DNA of 64,000 nt from contig NZ_CP091881.1 in NCBI RefSeq assembly GCF_022163125.1, positions 930,001 through 994,000 of the forward strand. Direction: 5' to 3'. The notes under the pieces were generated by a model. The model ran no database searches, was not told the DNA's origin, and saw only the letters and a program-made list of their open reading frames with translations. Numbering within the stretch: the stretch's first letter is position 1; every line of letters starts with the position of its first letter. Below, one piece after another: positions 60,720 through 64,000 of the stretch. Origin of the DNA: Paenibacillus sp. HWE-109 (lineage in GTDB: Bacteria; Bacillota; Bacilli; Paenibacillales; NBRC-103111). Made by a program: the position numbers and the translations under genes.

Positions 60720-62783
60720 ATGCAAAAATTAAAAATCATGGTGCGTATGCTCTTTCAACTGCCAAGTCGATCTTTAGGCACAAAACTATTCCTCATCTTT
60801 TTTTGTTCCCTAGGTATCTCTGTTGCAGGTATGGGAGTATTTTCTTCAAATATCGCTGAAAACGCAATCATAGATCTAATGAAAAAAAGCTCACAGGACT
60901 TAGTCACAACTGCTGGTGAAAAATTAGATATGAAGCAACAGTTTTACGTAGATTTGTCGAATCAACTCATTAGTGATAGTACGTTTACTAAAAATTTATT
61001 TCAGATTTCTAATGCAGGGATAGGTAAGGCTGAGCTTCAACGAAGAACTTCCGAAATGAGAGATCTATTCGACCAGTTAGCGTTATCTGATCAGAGTATT
61101 CGGGATATCACACTCGTACCCATTCAAAATTCACTTGAAATCATTAGTACGGAACGAGAAGGGGTCAATCCAGAGCTAAGAACGGCTAATTGGATTCAAA
61201 CTATTCGAAGTGCGAACGGTAAGCCTGTCTGGATGCCCATTGAAGAAAATGGGTATTTAGGCGATTCGCCCAAACCCCTCTTTGCTTACGGGAGATTACT
61301 GGGGAAAAATAATGTTGGCTCCGACGATTTCATCTTACTTGTTCAAATAGAAGCTAACGTATTACAATCGATGGTAAATGGCTTTAAACTTAGTGAAGGT
61401 GCTGAAACCCTTATTACAACGCAATCTGGTAAGATGATCTTGAGCAATAACAGGATGTCGAACCTTCATGATGTTTCTTTACCTGCGATTTCAACAGCTT
61501 CAGGTAGTTTCATAGATAAAAACACCAGCGGGTTGAAGAATTTGCTTGCTTATCGCCAATCTGCTGTCAGTAATTGGACCTTCATAGCGATTGCACCGTT
61601 AGATGAGTTAACCCATTCTGTTAGTAAAATTCGAAATATGACTTATTTATTTATGGGGTTGAACATTCTCGTCGCATTGGTGATTGGGTTTTGGATTGTA
61701 TTTATGGTGGGTAAGCCCTTATCACACATGATGCGGTTTATGAGGCTCGCAGCCAGCGGTAATTTAACTGGAAGATTATCTGTCCATAAGAGAAAGGATG
61801 AAATTGGACAAGTAGAAATGGCCTACGACCAGATGATGGAGAATATCGGTGTTCTCATCCATAAATCCAGAGAAAGTGTAAACGAAGTAGCCGAATTTAG
61901 TCGGCGTATGACCCATGCAGCAGAGGTAACTGTAACGTCAGCAAGAGAGATACATGCAGCTGCAGATCAGATTGCGAATGGCGCCATTGATTTGGCTTCC
62001 AACGCGGAGGAAAGTACTTCACGTATGGAACAAATGGGTAGGTCCTTGTCGGATGTATTGTCGCTTCAACATAAAATGGCAAGTTCAGCTCATGAAGTAG
62101 ATCATGTTTGTAGTGCGGGAGGAAGCTCGGTAACTGTTCTTTTACGCAAAGCTGAGGATACCGAAGCAAGCTTTCGAAACGTAGCACGGAAAGTTACCAG
62201 TCTTCAGGAATCGGCAGGTTCCGTTCGCTCCATTCTGAAATTATTGAAAGAGATTGCAAACTCCACGAAAGTATTGTCGCTAAATGCATCGATAGAGGCA
62301 ACTAGAGCGGGAGCCGCAGGTGCAAGTTTCAAAGTCATTTCGAACGAAATACGTCAACTGGCAGAACGATCAAATGCCTCCATAGGTGAAGTGGGGCAAT
62401 ATACGGATATTATATTACAAGAGGTAGAATCCACAGTAGGATCGATATCGAATACACTTCCATTTTTTCAAGATTTGAATCAAGAGGTATATGGTGTATA
62501 TAAATTATTTATGAGAATTCAAGTAGAAATGAATCAGTTAATAACTCGTTCATCAGATGTTTCAGCTTCCCTGGAGAAATTAAACGATGTACAAACGATA
62601 CTTGGTCAAGCTATATTCGAAGTATCGGCCGTATCGCAACAATCATCAGCTTCAACAGAGCAAGTATCTTCACTTTGTTCAACGCAGTTAACAATTGGTG
62701 ATCAATTGTTGGAACTCTCCGCTAGGCTGAATCTGATATCTGGCCAATTAGAGAGACAAATGTCTTACTTTCAGACGGAATAA
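60720..62783 (+). CDS. Methyl-accepting chemotaxis-like membrane receptor, divergent
   Basis: The 687-residue receptor from the ATG at 60720 (CGGAGGAAC upstream). TM1 (about 22-45), dCache-like extracellular domain (about 46-300), TM2 (about 305-328), HAMP (about 330-385) and a long coiled-coil signalling domain. The hairpin tip reads LSLNASIEATRAGAAGASF, where canonical receptors have ALNAAIEAARAGE and GRGF, so contacts to CheA/CheW are altered. The gene next to it encodes a YtfQ-like lipoprotein, so it probably senses a sugar-loaded binding protein. Confidence 0.85.
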   Translation: MQKLKIMVRMLFQLPSRSLGTKLFLIFFCSLGISVAGMGVFSSNIAENAIIDLMKKSSQDLVTTAGEKLDMKQQFYVDLSNQLISDSTFTKNLFQISNAGIGKAELQRRTSEMRDLFDQLALSDQSIRDITLVPIQNSLEIISTEREGVNPELRTANWIQTIRSANGKPVWMPIEENGYLGDSPKPLFAYGRLLGKNNVGSDDFILLVQIEANVLQSMVNGFKLSEGAETLITTQSGKMILSNNRMSNLHDVSLPAISTASGSFIDKNTSGLKNLLAYRQSAVSNWTFIAIAPLDELTHSVSKIRNMTYLFMGLNILVALVIGFWIVFMVGKPLSHMMRFMRLAASGNLTGRLSVHKRKDEIGQVEMAYDQMMENIGVLIHKSRESVNEVAEFSRRMTHAAEVTVTSAREIHAAADQIANGAIDLASNAEESTSRMEQMGRSLSDVLSLQHKMASSAHEVDHVCSAGGSSVTVLLRKAEDTEASFRNVARKVTSLQESAGSVRSILKLLKEIANSTKVLSLNASIEATRAGAAGASFKVISNEIRQLAERSNASIGEVGQYTDIILQEVESTVGSISNTLPFFQDLNQEVYGVYKLFMRIQVEMNQLITRSSDVSASLEKLNDVQTILGQAIFEVSAVSQQSSASTEQVSSLCSTQLTIGDQLLELSARLNLISGQLERQMSYFQTE

Positions 62784-62806
62784 TTTTGTAGGGGGAACAT
62801 GAATTT

Positions 62807-63853
62807 ATGCATTTCAGTAAACTGAAAACGACGTTATTAGCGCTTACGAAACTTATCATGACAATGAGCATTCTATTGCTGTTCTTTGGCTGTGAGCAAG
62901 CTCAAGTGAAGGAGTCTGCGAATCATGTGGAGGAAGACAATCGTGTTGTTTCCATTGCGACTCCAATCAGAAAGGAACCCGTCTTAGGATTTTCACAACT
63001 AGGTTCAGAGAGTGAGTGGCGTATTGCCAATTCGTCTTCAATTAAAAATTCCGCAATCGAGTCAGATGTTAAACTAATATTTCAGAATGCAGAGCAATCG
63101 CAGGAAAAGCAAATAGAGGCCATTCGAGAGTTTGTCAAACAGAAAGTGGATGTCATCGCCATTGCTCCTGTTGTAGAAACGGGATGGGACTATATATTAA
63201 AAGAAGTTAAACAAGCAGGAATTCCAGTCATTATTATTGATCGGCTTGTCGATGTCACTGATCCATCGCTGTATGTGACACATATTGGTTCTGATTTTTA
63301 TGAGGAAGGTCGGAAAGCAGGGAAGTACTTATTAGATAAACTTCCCAAATCGAATAAACCTATAGGCATTGTTGAATTAAAAGGTACGGAGGGATCAACC
63401 CCATCCATTGCTCGGGGTAAGGGATTCCGTGATGTCATTTCTTCACGTACTGATTTACAATTTTTGAAGAGTGAGAACGCGGATTTCACCGTTGCGAAAG
63501 GTAAAGAAGTAATGAAGAAGTTTCTGAAAGAAAAAGGAAGGGACATTCGTGTTTTATACTCCCATAACGATGATATGACGTTCGGTGCCCTAGAGGCGAT
63601 TGAAGAATACGGGTTAGTTCCGGGCAAAGATATTGTAGTCATCACCGTAGATGGAACTCGGAAAGCGCTCGAGAAGATGAATGAAGGTAAAATTAATTTA
63701 GTCGTTGAGTGTAATCCGCTGCTGGGCCCTAATCTTATTCAAGCTGTGAAGGAAGTTCTGAAAGGCAGCACCTTGCCTAAACGAATTGTTACGCCAGAAA
63801 ATGTGTTTACACAGGTAACTGCGGCGGGTGAGATTGCAACTAGAAGTTATTAG
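62807..63853 (+). CDS. YtfQ-like furanose-binding lipoprotein, second copy
   Basis: The 348-residue lipoprotein with lipobox FFGC (Cys29). Clear paralogue of the protein at 55696: GFSQLGSESEWRIANSSSIK, IAPVVETGWDYILKEVKQAG, YSHNDDMTFGALEAIEEYGL and VECNPLLGPNLIQAVKEVLK. It has no transporter genes of its own and follows the chemoreceptor-like gene by 23 bases, so a sensory role, handing its signal to that receptor, is more likely than transport. The hydrophobic signal is unusually long (about 28 residues). Confidence 0.87.
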   Translation: MHFSKLKTTLLALTKLIMTMSILLLFFGCEQAQVKESANHVEEDNRVVSIATPIRKEPVLGFSQLGSESEWRIANSSSIKNSAIESDVKLIFQNAEQSQEKQIEAIREFVKQKVDVIAIAPVVETGWDYILKEVKQAGIPVIIIDRLVDVTDPSLYVTHIGSDFYEEGRKAGKYLLDKLPKSNKPIGIVELKGTEGSTPSIARGKGFRDVISSRTDLQFLKSENADFTVAKGKEVMKKFLKEKGRDIRVLYSHNDDMTFGALEAIEEYGLVPGKDIVVITVDGTRKALEKMNEGKINLVVECNPLLGPNLIQAVKEVLKGSTLPKRIVTPENVFTQVTAAGEIATRSY

Positions 63854-64000
63854 AGCAAAAAAAGGAATCGTTACATAAATTTTGTGTTGTTATTTTACAG
63901 TAAACGTATACTTTTCAACGATTAAATACGGGGGAGCATGCAGGAAGTCAATTCGTAGAAATCTTCACTTTTCTAATAAGAAATTACATTCTGAAATGAT
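63854..64000. other. Non-coding end of window
   Basis: No gene or clear hairpin terminator is visible. TATACT near 63908 could be a -10 box, but a good -35 at the right distance is lacking. The region continues past the window. Confidence 0.4.

Noticed and set aside
60858..60871. Second copy of the cre-like 14-mer as a functional site
   Set aside because: It encodes conserved-looking residues inside the receptor gene, away from a promoter; kept only as a note in the cre finding.

Overview
The window looks like a Paenibacillus-type genome (low-to-mid GC Firmicute). Reasons: S-layer-homology (SLH) domains, Sec and lipoprotein signals of Gram-positive type, AGGAGG ribosome sites, many GTG/TTG starts, several YesM/YesN-type sensor-regulator pairs, membrane-bound AraC regulators, and sugar ABC systems without their own ATPase. 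The genus call is an inference from gene content. I saw no tRNA, rRNA, CRISPR array or phage.

Region 1 (22-7564) is the most unusual part. It is a one-strand run of six exported proteins: an SLH-anchored cohesin scaffold, two tandem paralogous multicopper-oxidase-like proteins, a leucine-rich-repeat protein with a dockerin, a double-cohesin-plus-dockerin adaptor, and a CGHC thioredoxin-like protein with a His-rich tail. The two oxidases have reciprocal losses. The first keeps the copper ligands of domain 1 and has lost those of domain 2; the second has lost domain 1 ligands and keeps domain 2, and it carries an extra C-terminal plastocyanin-like domain. Together they would supply one full set of laccase ligands. 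I infer a heteromeric surface copper oxidase held in a cohesin/dockerin complex.

Region 2 (7603-16934) follows a long perfect inverted repeat. It holds an AraC regulator, two ATPase-permease pairs of the ribose/galactoside type, one binding lipoprotein, a xylose-isomerase-like TIM-barrel protein and a Gfo/Idh oxidoreductase. Region 3 (16935-17829) is a graveyard with an IS6-type transposase, a reverse-strand GAPDH start and a ring-cleaving dioxygenase, all broken. Region 4 (17830-27934) resembles the Bacillus subtilis rhamnogalacturonan locus: a membrane AraC regulator, an LplA/B/C-type importer, a toroid-plus-beta-sandwich enzyme and a GH105 hydrolase with a long N-terminal extension. Region 5 (28077-33792) is a sugar catabolic operon (class I aldolase, Gfo/Idh, PfkB kinase, lyxose isomerase, DUF4432 epimerase-like protein, DeoR regulator) behind tandem operator-like dyads.

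Region 6 (33900-38161) has a cupin plus Gfo/Idh pair and a converging AraC gene. A duplicated 60-bp promoter module links them. Beyond it lie broken dehydrogenase, GH88 and IS91-type fragments, then a dispersed-repeat cluster with a 170-bp MITE-like insertion. Region 7 (38162-50907) is a YesM/YesN pair, an importer and three glycosidases (GH78, GH78-like, GH3), probably for rhamnosides. Region 8 (51018-63853) is built around a YtfQRT-YjfF-type furanose importer. On one side is a leftward kinase-regulator-binding-protein operon, and on the other a chemoreceptor-like protein next to a second YtfQ-like lipoprotein. The dispersed repeats reappear at 60430-60672.
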